Position numbers and translations under genes: made by a program. The notes beneath the pieces are model-generated. The model saw only the letters and a program-made list of their open reading frames with translations. It made no database searches and was not told where the DNA came from. From assembly GCA_947504725.1 (NCBI GenBank), contig CANNHN010000002.1, positions 62,001-126,000 on the forward strand: 64,000 bases of DNA, read 5' to 3'. This DNA is from Bacteroidota bacterium (GTDB lineage: Bacteria; Bacteroidota; Bacteroidia; 2-12-FULL-35-15). Positions within the stretch are counted from its first letter, which is position 1. Each line of letters opens with the position of its first letter. Shown in pieces: positions 19,401-27,432 of the stretch.

Positions 19401-19627
19401 TCAGTATTATAATAAACCGACCCACAAGTATTTAGAAACTCGACCAATAATGTATCATCTTTTATTTTATCAATCTTTGGAATTAAGTCGGCAATTAATT
19501 TTTTGGCAACATCAAATTTATCATGATAATAAGCAGTATCCACGTCCTCAATTTGTTTTCTATAGTTTTGAGAAACAGCAGCAAATGAAATGCTGAAAAG
19601 AAAAATTAAGAGGACGTACTTTTTCAT
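16484..19627 (-). CDS. Exported TPR protein with CHAT (caspase-like) protease domain
   Basis: 1047 residues: signal peptide (~1-19), about a dozen kinesin-light-chain-like TPRs (~25-500; units such as YEDAEKHFLECGIIYKKILGEKH), a helical linker, then a C-terminal CHAT domain (~700-1047). The peptidase dyad is present: His882 in HIATHGFF and Cys958 in LSACETG, followed by the conserved GLQRAFMVAGAKSVVMSLW. CHAT proteases are caspase relatives; in well-known cases a TPR partner controls the protease and cleaves a second protein, but most Bacteroidota copies are uncharacterised. The signal peptide places this one in the periplasm or beyond, unlike cytoplasmic defence CHATs. No candidate substrate gene is adjacent. 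Confidence 0.9.
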   Translation of the reverse strand: MKKYVLLIFLFSISFAAVSQNYRKQIEDVDTAYYHDKFDVAKKLIADLIPKIDKIKDDTLLVEFLNTCGSVYYNTEEYEEAGNYFLMATEKAKASLGENEYHYALALFNLAGCYKEQGRYAEAEPLYIKSLPVLSEAFGQSSVDYTRCFYTLASLYIDMARYNDAEGMMAAAVNFYKEILGNESTDYLGALGSIGIVYQGQGKYDKAEEIFVALLNYFKAANKDKSQINTLQNNLGELYRTMGDYERAEPALMEAVKTAPENSLSIATSLNNLALVQKAIGKYSEAEVSYKKAIDIYKFQSKTNHPDYTNPVNNLGELYRTMGRTQDAANAFMEVIELRKKLLGTDHPNYANALNNLALLESEVGYYEDAEKHFLECGIIYKKILGEKHRFYANCLNNLAYVYKATGKIEKAKETYEECLRLAKESVGENSDKYAIYLGGLAGTYRMMNKNDQAIPLIIKSMEILKNKLGEHHYDYIDMEYNLAEVYRESGKFVESKKHYLNSIKGFLFLIETYFPSLGEKEKTDFYFRVSNAFETFNSFVIQLKTEFPNEDNNDLVERMYDNQLVIKSLLLKETGKVKIQVAESGNKKLKEDYEELLKLRETILQQYRLTSEDLAEIGVDLPAMEKQANELEQKITSVSNISVKKKEEAKSWKDIQQKLKADECVVEMVRTEFYTKGRWTDSVYYSAMIIDKTCKAPNFVFIKNGNDLETKIATSYRSLIKTKASDETSYDALWKPLRQAIGSAKKIYFSPDGVYQQINIYTLKNSETKKYLIEEANIVLLTNSQDLIETVTTSTSKTAEIFSYPDYDFIASTVEVKSSEPLSRYGFSNLAELPGTKIEADSITKILKSKNWNVREHLQAEATEEAIKKIQNPKILHIATHGFFLQDVDDNASVVMGMQAAIAKENPLLRSGLMMAGSAAIARDSMVDNTMDDGILRAYEAANMNLTQTDLVVLSACETGLGEMKNSQGVYGLQRAFMVAGAKSVVMSLWVVDDFATQELMSNFYREWIKDPSAENRQKAFRTAQLKLKEKFPDPYYWGAFVMVGK

Positions 19628-19652
19628 CAGTACAAAAATAGGACAAAAAATA

Positions 19653-19764
19653 GGAACGCAGATTTAATATGATTTTTATGATTTAAAATCTTAATTTTTT
19701 AGCATAAATAACACAACCCCTTTATCCTAATTTTTTCATAATGATCATAATAAATCTGCGTTCC
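19653..19764. repeat. Palindromic element with 14-bp perfect termini
   Basis: Perfect 14-bp inverted repeats ggaacgcagattta (19653-19666) and taaatctgcgttcc (19751-19764) bound an 84-bp A/T-rich centre that shows further imperfect symmetry (tatgat / atcata). It lies just upstream of the CHAT gene start. It could be a REP- or MITE-like element; there is no transposase and no obvious target duplication. Confidence 0.65.
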
Positions 19765-19801
19765 CATTGAATCTAAAACTGGGGCTTTGCAGCTAAATCA
19801 A

Positions 19802-20503
19802 TCAACTAATTGTCAAAAGCAAATTAGTAACGGAGCCTTCTGTTTCTTTATGATAAATATAAGTAGGAAGTTCTGTTTTGTGCATGGAAGAACCTGTTTT
19901 TAAAACACGATCGTATAAATCCGAATCTTCACCGAGGAGTATATTATTAAATCCTTTTAAATGAGACATCAATTCTTTTTCGATAAAAAATGTTCCTCCA
20001 ACTTCGCAATTATCCAAATGAATCTGTTTAGAAGAATTAAATCGATCAGGAACGAAAGGGCTACCGATTACTTTCAATCCTCCAGATAAAAATTTCAACT
20101 CTGGATTCTCTAAAAGAATTTTTTTTCTTGATTCTAAATGAGAACTTTCGTATTCGTCATCCGAATCCAAAAAGGTAAAAAATGAACCTTTTGCTAATTG
20201 AATTCCTGTGTTTTTAGACTCTGCCGCGCCTTTATTACTCTGCTTTAGATATTTAATATTCTTATGGTCCTGCAACAATTTATTTATTTCCAAACGCGTA
20301 TCGTCAATACTTCCATCATCAATAACAATGGCCTCCCAATCAGTTTCAGTTTGTGATATTAGAGAATTGATAGCACGAACAATTGTGGCCTTCCGGTTGT
20401 AAGTAGCAATTATCACAGAAAAAAACGGAGCCTTTTCTGAATTTTCAGATACCTTTTTCAAAGGAACTAACTTCATTCTGTTTTTGTTATTGTAATACAT
20501 CAA
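19802..20503 (-). CDS. Family 2 glycosyltransferase
   Basis: 233 residues with a GT-A fold: SVIIATYNR (29-37), the nucleotide-sugar aspartates VIDDGS (61-65) and the DxD-type metal site FLDSDDEY (111-118). It is a single compact cytoplasmic domain with no membrane segment. GT2 enzymes transfer sugars from nucleotide donors during glycan synthesis; the acceptor is unknown and no polysaccharide cluster surrounds it. The start could also be the ATG at 20476 (MKLVPLKK), which would drop nine residues; the longer form is given. Confidence 0.88.
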   Translation of the reverse strand: MMYYNNKNRMKLVPLKKVSENSEKAPFFSVIIATYNRKATIVRAINSLISQTETDWEAIVIDDGSIDDTRLEINKLLQDHKNIKYLKQSNKGAAESKNTGIQLAKGSFFTFLDSDDEYESSHLESRKKILLENPELKFLSGGLKVIGSPFVPDRFNSSKQIHLDNCEVGGTFFIEKELMSHLKGFNNILLGEDSDLYDRVLKTGSSMHKTELPTYIYHKETEGSVTNLLLTIS

Positions 20504-20623
20504 TTATACTAACAAGTTAATCCCTTTTTTGTTTTGCTAAAACATTAATAATTACATGGCTATTAACAACCCAATGTTTATAACATATGCCTCTAAAGTA
20601 GTAACCAAACTACATATTTGCCG

Positions 20624-20631
20624 TAATTTTG
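20624..20631 (+). promoter_or_regulatory. -7 box for the small conserved gene
   Basis: TAATTTTG is an exact TAnnTTTG match, 15 nt upstream of the ATG at 20647. The very short leader is typical of Bacteroidota. The -33 element is not clear. Confidence 0.4.
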
Positions 20632-20646
20632 TAAAAGATAAACAAT

Positions 20647-20919
20647 ATGGAAAATCGCGCACATTTATTAAACAAGTATTTTGCTAAGGAAGACATCGGT
20701 GGTGTTCCCAGCATCAATGATTTACGTGAAAGAGAATTTAATGGTGAGCCATTAACCTTGAAAGAAAAACAAGCATTGGTGAATTTTGACAAGTTCCGCT
20801 TGGATGTGTTGAATGCTCAAACAGACGATATGGCGTTTCACAAACGTTACCAAGAATTACAAGTAATGGCGAATCTTGGTGATTTTACAGAGTTTTTAAA
20901 AGAGAAATATTTTTTGTAA
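20647..20919 (+). CDS. Conserved small protein of unknown function
   Basis: 90 residues, charged and predicted mostly helical, with no signal peptide, membrane segment, cysteine pair or known catalytic motif. It begins MENRAHLLNKYF and ends LKEKYFL. It has its own -7 box (20624) and a strong terminator (20941-20977), so it is a single-gene transcript, which argues that it is a genuine gene. I believe similar short proteins occur in other Bacteroidota but cannot name a family. A cytoplasmic location is likely. Confidence 0.75.
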   Translation: MENRAHLLNKYFAKEDIGGVPSINDLREREFNGEPLTLKEKQALVNFDKFRLDVLNAQTDDMAFHKRYQELQVMANLGDFTEFLKEKYFL

Positions 20920-20940
20920 ACACACAAACATTCTTAAACA

Positions 20941-20977
20941 AAAAATCCCGTTACGATTATTCGCAACGGGATTTTTT
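20941..20977. terminator. Bidirectional terminator between convergent genes
   Basis: Stem aaaaatcccgtt / aacgggattttt, at least 12 bp, extended through one mismatch (acg/cgc). It is flanked by A and T runs and sits between the small gene (+) and the S74-domain gene (-), so it can serve both strands. Confidence 0.9.
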
Positions 20978-21007
20978 GTCTTTATACTTTGTACCTGATA
21001 CTTGATA

Positions 21008-23548
21008 CTATTTCTGTTTCACCATTTTCTTTGTTTCAAAAACTTTTCCATCAACAACTAAAGTGTAAGTATAAATTCCATTGCTTAAATCCTGAGCAAA
21101 TACATTTAAACTTCCTTTTCCTTTTTCAGTTAACTCTACTGATTGTATTAACTTACCTTGAATGTTATAAAACAACATTTGTGCTTTCACAACATTATCT
21201 GGTAAAAAATAATTAATTGTAGATTGCTCCGCAAAAGGATTTGGTGTGTTTTGCTCAAGAACAATATTCTGTCCGTCTTTCAATTCAACATCAATGGACG
21301 AAGTTCCATTTGTGATATTCATTGAGCGATTATTACAGCATTCGTTAACAGCATTTTCCAATATAGTTAAACGATAGTCCTGAATAGAATCATTATTTCT
21401 TAACGCACTAATAACAGAATCTTTGCTAACTAAATTCTCTTGTTGCTCTTGCATTCCTTTGATTAAAATTGCCGTAAAAGCTTGATAATTTAATGTCTTG
21501 AAATTAAAAGCCGCGGAAACTACTGCACCAGATGAATCGTATTCTACTGGTTTTAAAACGTCTCCAACCAATTCAGGTAAAATAGCTTCAACTTCTTGGG
21601 CAATTAATCCGTATTGTCTTCTATCGCTTAGCCCCATAGTTGGATAAGTTGATGTTTTAAAATCAAAAGTCTTGGGATTTAATTGTTGGATGATGGAAAG
21701 TGCATTGCTTATACTATCAATATTCTCCTTCATATTAATATCCGATGGGCCATAAGTGCCAGAAATAAAAACATTACCTAAAAAATAACCAGCCCAGTCA
21801 TTTGCGCCAGCCCCACCTGCTTGACCATAAACCGCAATATTAGAAATTGTAGCACCACCAGTTTGAGCATAAACACCATAATTTGTTCCAGCGGTTGTAC
21901 CATTGGATAGAAACTGTCCTCCATAATTTTCTATTGTTGCTCCTTGAACAAATGTTTTTATACCCCAAGCACGGGGTGCAGAACTTTGAGCGACTCCATT
22001 AAAAGCATAAGCTTCAATAGGCGAACCAGTAACATTACTTAATACTCCCCAGAGGATGCCTGCATTTGAGCTTGCATTTCCTTTAATCGCTGCGGTTGTT
22101 GAAGATCCATTTGTTCCTTGCCCAAAAACGCCAATTTGGTTCGCTGAACCAAGAACACCGCTATAAGCCGAAATCCCATAATCATCTCCAATGAAATTTC
22201 CTCCATACCCATTTGGATCAAAATTAAATGATTGGATACCAATACTCCCTACATTACCTGAATTCTCAACAACATAAAGCTTTGCATTAGGTGTACAAGA
22301 TGTTCCGATACCTACATTGTTATTTGTTGTCCCTTGTCCAGAAAATACAAAATTATTATTGTTCAAAGGAATTTCCCAGTTTGTTGCCAAAGGATTAGGT
22401 GTTACAGAAGCACATATATTTCCTAATGTTGTTGCATTATTTACAGGAACATAAATAACGTCACCAAGTAAATTCACGGAAAGTACTCCTGTACCTGGAT
22501 TTGCAATCGGTAAAGTGTTGGATGCTAAATCACGAAGTCTTAATCCACTCAATACCACATTCCCAGGTATAGTCGGATTAAATCCATTAACTCCCGCATC
22601 TATCTCAAGCTTGTTTTGTGGTCCATTTAGAACCACATCATTTGATAAGCCAATACCTACATTAACAGCATTATTTCCAAGAATCATTTTTCCATTTGAA
22701 TTTACAGTTGATTGGTAACCAATTGCAGAAGCATTAGTAAAGTTTGTCCCGCTCATATTTGTTGCAGTTCCCACTAGTGTATTGTTGCTCCCTATAATAT
22801 TTGTCATTCCTGCACTTCGCCCTAAAAACACATTATTATTTCCAGTAGTAGAATTTGGCCCACTTTGATCTCCTAAATACGTATTGAAACTCCCTGTCGT
22901 ATTTGCATCACCAGAAGTATTTCCAACAAACGTGTTCATTTCTCCATTTAAAGTAGCAAAACCACTTCGAAAGCCAACAAATGTATTTTGTCTTGCAGTA
23001 GTATTTGATTGCCCCGCCATACTTCCAACAAATACATTTCTATTTCCTGAAATATTATTCAATCCTGAATTCATTCCCATAAATGTATTGTCGAATGCCA
23101 AAATAGTAGTAACTGCTGAACCTGAATTACTTCCAACGTATGTATTTCTTGTTGCAGTAGTATTATTAGTTCCTGAATTAAAACCAATAAATGTATTATT
23201 TGCCGCATTTAAATTTGAAGCACCAGCATTGTTTCCCACGAAAGTATTCTGTAAGCCAGTACCAATTGTATTCGTTCCTGCATTTGCTCCAACAAAAATA
23301 TTTGTAGCACTTCCTGCTGTTCCACGCCAAATCGTGCGCGCTCCACCAATCATGAAAGCGCTGTTTGTAGTTACAAAATCGAGATTGCCTCCATTCAACT
23401 GTAAAAGTTGTGTAGGTGTTAATGTGCCAATCCCAACATTCCCTAATGGAGGGAAAATATTTTGCGACAAGCTATTTTTGCTACTCAGAAAAATAAATAG
23501 TAGCATAAAAATTTTTACCCCTTTTATTGTTATTGGCTTTTTTGTCAT
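21008..23548 (-). CDS. T9SS-exported fibre-like protein with S74 intramolecular chaperone domain
   Basis: 846 residues: signal peptide; a beta-roll region (~50-285) of repeats such as NTFVGNNAGASN and NVFLGRSAGMTN, like YadA/phage-fibre heads; a middle beta-rich region; an S74 endosialidase-type chaperone domain starting at SDINMKENI (Ser602, Lys607), with the conserved RRQYGLIAQEVEAILPELV; a short coiled coil (~725-755); and a type A T9SS sorting domain at the end (TPNPFAE..., GIYTYTLVVDGK...KKMVKQK). In phage tail spikes this chaperone trimerises the fibre and then cuts itself off at the Ser of the S-D-x-x-x-K motif. A trimeric surface fibre is inferred. It lies 15 bp downstream of the T9SS gene at 23564 and is probably cotranscribed. 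Confidence 0.88.
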   Translation of the reverse strand: MTKKPITIKGVKIFMLLFIFLSSKNSLSQNIFPPLGNVGIGTLTPTQLLQLNGGNLDFVTTNSAFMIGGARTIWRGTAGSATNIFVGANAGTNTIGTGLQNTFVGNNAGASNLNAANNTFIGFNSGTNNTTATRNTYVGSNSGSAVTTILAFDNTFMGMNSGLNNISGNRNVFVGSMAGQSNTTARQNTFVGFRSGFATLNGEMNTFVGNTSGDANTTGSFNTYLGDQSGPNSTTGNNNVFLGRSAGMTNIIGSNNTLVGTATNMSGTNFTNASAIGYQSTVNSNGKMILGNNAVNVGIGLSNDVVLNGPQNKLEIDAGVNGFNPTIPGNVVLSGLRLRDLASNTLPIANPGTGVLSVNLLGDVIYVPVNNATTLGNICASVTPNPLATNWEIPLNNNNFVFSGQGTTNNNVGIGTSCTPNAKLYVVENSGNVGSIGIQSFNFDPNGYGGNFIGDDYGISAYSGVLGSANQIGVFGQGTNGSSTTAAIKGNASSNAGILWGVLSNVTGSPIEAYAFNGVAQSSAPRAWGIKTFVQGATIENYGGQFLSNGTTAGTNYGVYAQTGGATISNIAVYGQAGGAGANDWAGYFLGNVFISGTYGPSDINMKENIDSISNALSIIQQLNPKTFDFKTSTYPTMGLSDRRQYGLIAQEVEAILPELVGDVLKPVEYDSSGAVVSAAFNFKTLNYQAFTAILIKGMQEQQENLVSKDSVISALRNNDSIQDYRLTILENAVNECCNNRSMNITNGTSSIDVELKDGQNIVLEQNTPNPFAEQSTINYFLPDNVVKAQMLFYNIQGKLIQSVELTEKGKGSLNVFAQDLSNGIYTYTLVVDGKVFETKKMVKQK

Positions 23549-23563
23549 CAGAGTTTATATTTT

Positions 23564-24535
23564 TTAAAGTTTAATTAATGTTTGACTGATTATATTGTTA
23601 TCCTTTTTATAAATTGTAAAAATGTACATTCCTTTTGAAAGATCAGATAAATCTAACTCATATTGATCAGAACATTTAATCTCACAGGTCTTTATAATTT
23701 GTCCTAAGGCATTAGAGATGATAATTTTATCAATGGCTTCTTTATCTTTTAAAATAACAAAATTTGTGAATGGATTTGGAAATATAGAAATTGCTTTTTC
23801 GTTTACAATTATATCGTTAAGACTTGTATAAATGTAATTGTATGAAAACACAGAATCAGTTGATACACATATATCGTCAATATAATAATAAGCACTACAT
23901 CCTGTGCCATTAATTTGTATTGAATCAGTTGCTGAAAAGAATTTTCCTAAATGCATATATGAGTAGCTTGAATCGGCCGTAAAAGAGCCTTTTAATCTTG
24001 TCCACATCAACGTATCCGTAATAATTGAATCAGAGTATACCTGTGCACAATTACATATGGGAGATGGATTACTGATATCATATTGAGTAGAAGAAAATAA
24101 GACACCCAATTTATTAATTCCACAATAATTTGTGGGATTTGCTTGTCCCGCAAGTGATACCTTGAAACTGATAAAATACTTAAACCCAACTTGAAGTGGA
24201 GTAAGAAGTTCCACGCCAATGTGCTCAGAGTATACGGACCCACTCATTTTTGCTATAATACCTGCATAGGCATTCCCAGAAGCAGGGCTTCTGTAACCAA
24301 AATAATTGTATGGAACTGAAACACTTGGAAATGAAATAGGTGCACAAGAATTAAAATAATCAGGTGTATTAAGTGTTGGATAAAAATTTGTTGATCTGTG
24401 AATTTGAGAAAGAAAATTAGGACATGTATCGTATAATTCAAAACTCGGATTCGGCACAAGGTTAATTTGAGAAAAAGAAATTAAAGACGAAGAAAAAAGA
24501 AGACAAAAAAGAAAAAATTTAAGTGCTTGCTTCAT
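23564..24535 (-). CDS. T9SS-exported protein with NPSFE-type beta-sandwich domain
   Basis: 323 residues with a signal peptide (cut near ISFSQ). The mature part opens with LVPNPSFELYDTCP, a motif that in Bacteroidota begins a carbohydrate-binding-like jelly-roll domain often found in OmpA-type surface proteins; the domain runs to about residue 225 (YYIDDICV). The last ~75 residues form a type A T9SS sorting domain (ISIFPNPFTN, ISNALGQII, LSKGMYIFTI). No catalytic motif is visible, so a binding or structural role at the cell surface is most likely. First gene of a two-gene operon with the S74 protein. Confidence 0.85.
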   Translation of the reverse strand: MKQALKFFLFCLLFSSSLISFSQINLVPNPSFELYDTCPNFLSQIHRSTNFYPTLNTPDYFNSCAPISFPSVSVPYNYFGYRSPASGNAYAGIIAKMSGSVYSEHIGVELLTPLQVGFKYFISFKVSLAGQANPTNYCGINKLGVLFSSTQYDISNPSPICNCAQVYSDSIITDTLMWTRLKGSFTADSSYSYMHLGKFFSATDSIQINGTGCSAYYYIDDICVSTDSVFSYNYIYTSLNDIIVNEKAISIFPNPFTNFVILKDKEAIDKIIISNALGQIIKTCEIKCSDQYELDLSDLSKGMYIFTIYKKDNNIISQTLIKL

Positions 24536-24656
24536 AGGAAAAAATATTTAACTACAATAAAGATATAACAATAAATGAGAAAAGCAAATTGTACAATTGC
24601 TTTATCCAGTTTGCTCTTGCTTTATAATCGAAAAGAAAAAAGTATTTTTACGCTGA

Positions 24657-27164
24657 ATGACCAAACACGATTTCCCGATAAACGAAATAATCCCTGACTT
24701 AAAAGTCAAGTTCGAAAAAGAGCCCGTGATTATTTTGCAAGCGCCTCCGGGTGCAGGAAAGTCTACCATCCTTCCTTTGGAATTTTTAAATGAAAACTGG
24801 TTGGAGGGTAAGAAAATAATTATGCTGGAGCCAAGAAGATTGGCAACCCGCTCCGTAGCAACCCGAATGGCGTCCTTGTTAAATCAGTCTGTCGGAGAAA
24901 CTATTGGTTATCGAATCCGTTTCGAAAATAAAATTTCAAAGAATACAAAAATTGAAGTTGTAACGGAAGGAATTTTAACCCGTATGTTGCAAAATGACAA
25001 TGCACTTGATAATGTCGGATTAATTATTTTTGATGAATTTCATGAGCGCAGTTTAAATGCCGATTTAGCTTTGGCATTGTGTTATCAAGTACAGCAAGTG
25101 TTGCGAAATGATTTGAGAATTTTAATTATGTCGGCAACGTTAGATGGCGCAAAATTATCATCACTCCTGAACAACGCTCCGATATTAACTTCTGAAGGCC
25201 GACAATATCCTGTGAGTGTTCAATATTTGAATACAGATGAAAAAGTATATCTGCATTTACGAATGGCAAACGCTATCAAAAAAACATTGCGCGAAAACAA
25301 AGGTGATATTCTAGCATTTCTTCCAGGCGCTGGAGAAATTTTAAGAACACAACAACTTTTAGAAGAAGAGAATTCTGAAATATCTGTTCAACCTTTGTAT
25401 GGAGATTTATCACAACAAAAACAACAAGAAGCAATTTTGCCAAATGTAAATGGAAAACGGAAAGTAGTCTTAGCAACTTCCATTGCCGAAACATCGTTAA
25501 CCATTGAAGGGATTACTGTAGTGATTGATTGCGGTTATGCACGTTCACCACGCTTTGATATTCAAACAGGATTAACGCGATTGGAAACTATAAAAGTCAC
25601 CAAAGATGCAGCAGACCAAAGAACTGGAAGAGCAGGAAGATTAGGTCCGGGGACCTGTTACCGACTTTGGAGTGAAGGGGCACACATTCAACTTATCCCA
25701 AATCGTAAACCAGAAATTTTAGAAGCAGATTTAGCTCCTTTGATGTTGGAATTAAGTCAGTGGGGAATCCAAAATATGAATGAATTGCTTTGGTTAACAC
25801 CTCCGCCAGCCGCTGCAGTTTCGCAAGCAAAAGAATTGTTGAATCAATTAGGTGCTTTACAAAACAACAAAATTACTGCTCGCGGAAAAGAGATGTTGCA
25901 AATGCCAACACATCCTCGTTTGGCTCACATGTTAATTGAAGCAAAACATTTTTTCAAAAACAAACCGAAAGAAAATTTTATCGCCTTAGCAACAGATATT
26001 GCCGCCATCCTCGAAGAGCGCGATCCACTGCACAAAGAAAGCGGTGCAGATTTATCATTGCGAATCGAATTACTCAGAAAACACAGAGCTGGTGAAAGAG
26101 TAAATGCTGATAGAAGAGTATTGGATAGAATAGAACGACTCGCACAATCGTGGAGAAAACTTTTACGAATAGAAGTTGACAACACCGCTCCGAACATTTT
26201 CAACATCGGTAAACTACTTGCTACAGCTTATCCTGAGCGCATCGCAAAACGCATTGACAAATCTTTACGCTACCGTTTAGCAAATGGAAGAATTGTAAAA
26301 TTAAATGAAACAGATGCATTGGCTCAAGAAGAATGGTTAGCCGTTGCACATTTGGATGCAGGAACAAACGATGGGAAAATATTTTTAGCTGCTGCGTTTG
26401 ATTCAAATGATCTTTTTGAATTAGCCGATGAACGCCAAACCATTAGCTGGGATAAAGAAAGAGGAATGATCGTTGGCGCAATTGAAAAACGTGTTGGAAA
26501 TCTAATTCTGGAAACAAAAGCAATTACAAAAATTGATGATGCTCAACGCATACAATTGCTATGTGATGTGATTCGTGAAAACGGATTGAAAATGTTAAAT
26601 TGGAACGAATCGCAAGAAGATTTTCAAGCAAGAGTATTAAGTTTACGTGTTTGGCGACCAAATGATAACTGGCCAGACATTTCAAACGAACATCTTTTAG
26701 AAACTTTGGAAGAATGGCTTTCCCCCTATCTCATCAAAATAAATAAACTGAGTGAATTGCAAAAATTAGATCTTTCGCAAATTCTACATTCTATTCTACC
26801 TTGGGAGCTTTCTCAAAAAATAGATAAACTTGCTCCATCAAAAATGGAAGTTCCAACCGGCTCTATGATTAAACTTTCCTATTTTAACGATGGAAGTAAA
26901 ATAGAGATGGCTGTTCGATTGCAAGAAGTGTTTGGATTGTTTGAAACACCTACAGTAAACGAAGGGAAAAACAAGATCTTAATGCATTTGCTTTCACCAG
27001 GCTATAAGCCTGTTCAAATAACTCAAGATTTAAACAGTTTTTGGCAAAAAACGTATTTTGAAGTTCGAAAAGAATTGCTTTCACGCTATCCAAAACACCA
27101 TTGGCCAGAAAATCCATTAACCGCAGAAGCCATGCGGGGACCGAAGAAAAGGAATAGGCAGTAG
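24657..27164 (+). CDS. hrpB: ATP-dependent helicase HrpB
   Basis: 835 residues, the usual HrpB length. DExH helicase motifs in order: Walker A APPGAGKST (29-37), Walker B DEFH (126-129), SAT (159-161), LATSIAETSLTIEGI and QRTGRAGR (motif VI). It is followed by the winged-helix/ratchet region and the HrpB-specific C-terminal domain ending PKHHWPENPLTAEA...GPKKRN, a recognisable family signature. It is a cytoplasmic putative RNA helicase of poorly known cellular role. It is transcribed alone; downstream lies a repeat-rich gap. Confidence 0.95.
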   Translation: MTKHDFPINEIIPDLKVKFEKEPVIILQAPPGAGKSTILPLEFLNENWLEGKKIIMLEPRRLATRSVATRMASLLNQSVGETIGYRIRFENKISKNTKIEVVTEGILTRMLQNDNALDNVGLIIFDEFHERSLNADLALALCYQVQQVLRNDLRILIMSATLDGAKLSSLLNNAPILTSEGRQYPVSVQYLNTDEKVYLHLRMANAIKKTLRENKGDILAFLPGAGEILRTQQLLEEENSEISVQPLYGDLSQQKQQEAILPNVNGKRKVVLATSIAETSLTIEGITVVIDCGYARSPRFDIQTGLTRLETIKVTKDAADQRTGRAGRLGPGTCYRLWSEGAHIQLIPNRKPEILEADLAPLMLELSQWGIQNMNELLWLTPPPAAAVSQAKELLNQLGALQNNKITARGKEMLQMPTHPRLAHMLIEAKHFFKNKPKENFIALATDIAAILEERDPLHKESGADLSLRIELLRKHRAGERVNADRRVLDRIERLAQSWRKLLRIEVDNTAPNIFNIGKLLATAYPERIAKRIDKSLRYRLANGRIVKLNETDALAQEEWLAVAHLDAGTNDGKIFLAAAFDSNDLFELADERQTISWDKERGMIVGAIEKRVGNLILETKAITKIDDAQRIQLLCDVIRENGLKMLNWNESQEDFQARVLSLRVWRPNDNWPDISNEHLLETLEEWLSPYLIKINKLSELQKLDLSQILHSILPWELSQKIDKLAPSKMEVPTGSMIKLSYFNDGSKIEMAVRLQEVFGLFETPTVNEGKNKILMHLLSPGYKPVQITQDLNSFWQKTYFEVRKELLSRYPKHHWPENPLTAEAMRGPKKRNRQ

Positions 27165-27184
27165 ACAGTAGGCAGTAGACAATT
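27147..27184 (+). repeat. Short direct repeats at the 3' end of hrpB
   Basis: Overlapping copies of the units ggcagtagac and agtaggcag run across the hrpB stop codon and about 20 bp beyond. Such low-complexity tracts are common between Bacteroidota genes. No function is visible. Confidence 0.4.
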
Positions 27185-27214
27185 AAAAAAACTAGAACAA
27201 ATCCCTCATGCGGA

Positions 27215-27320
27215 GCGTCATTGCGAGTCCCGCTCCCGATGGCTATCGGGATTCGCGGGATGTGGCAATCTCGCGAATCTAACATCCAAAGAGATTGCTT
27301 CACTTCGCTCGCAATGACGC
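27215..27320. repeat. REP-like nested palindrome, family C
   Basis: Outer 13-bp arms gcgtcattgcgag (27215-27227) and ctcgcaatgacgc (27308-27320) are perfectly complementary. Inside lie a small hairpin cccgat/atcggg (27235-27250) and a second pair gcaatctc (27265-27272) / gagattgc (27291-27298). It is far richer in G+C than its flanks and lies between hrpB and the M16 genes. It is probably a dispersed intergenic repeat. Confidence 0.75.
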
Positions 27321-27432
27321 TTCGGGAAGAAATGTCTGCCATTCAAACTATCTGACTACCACCCATAAATCAGTACCTTTTTTTACGAAAATTTATCTTA
27401 TTTTTAGAAAAATTTAAAACCCCATTTATATA

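Noticed and set aside
21008-23548. Prophage tail fibre
   Set aside because: No other phage genes lie nearby, and the protein has a signal peptide and a T9SS sorting domain.
26950-27342. 130-codon minus-strand frame over the end of hrpB
   Set aside because: It overlaps the conserved end of hrpB and the family C palindrome; it is an antisense shadow.
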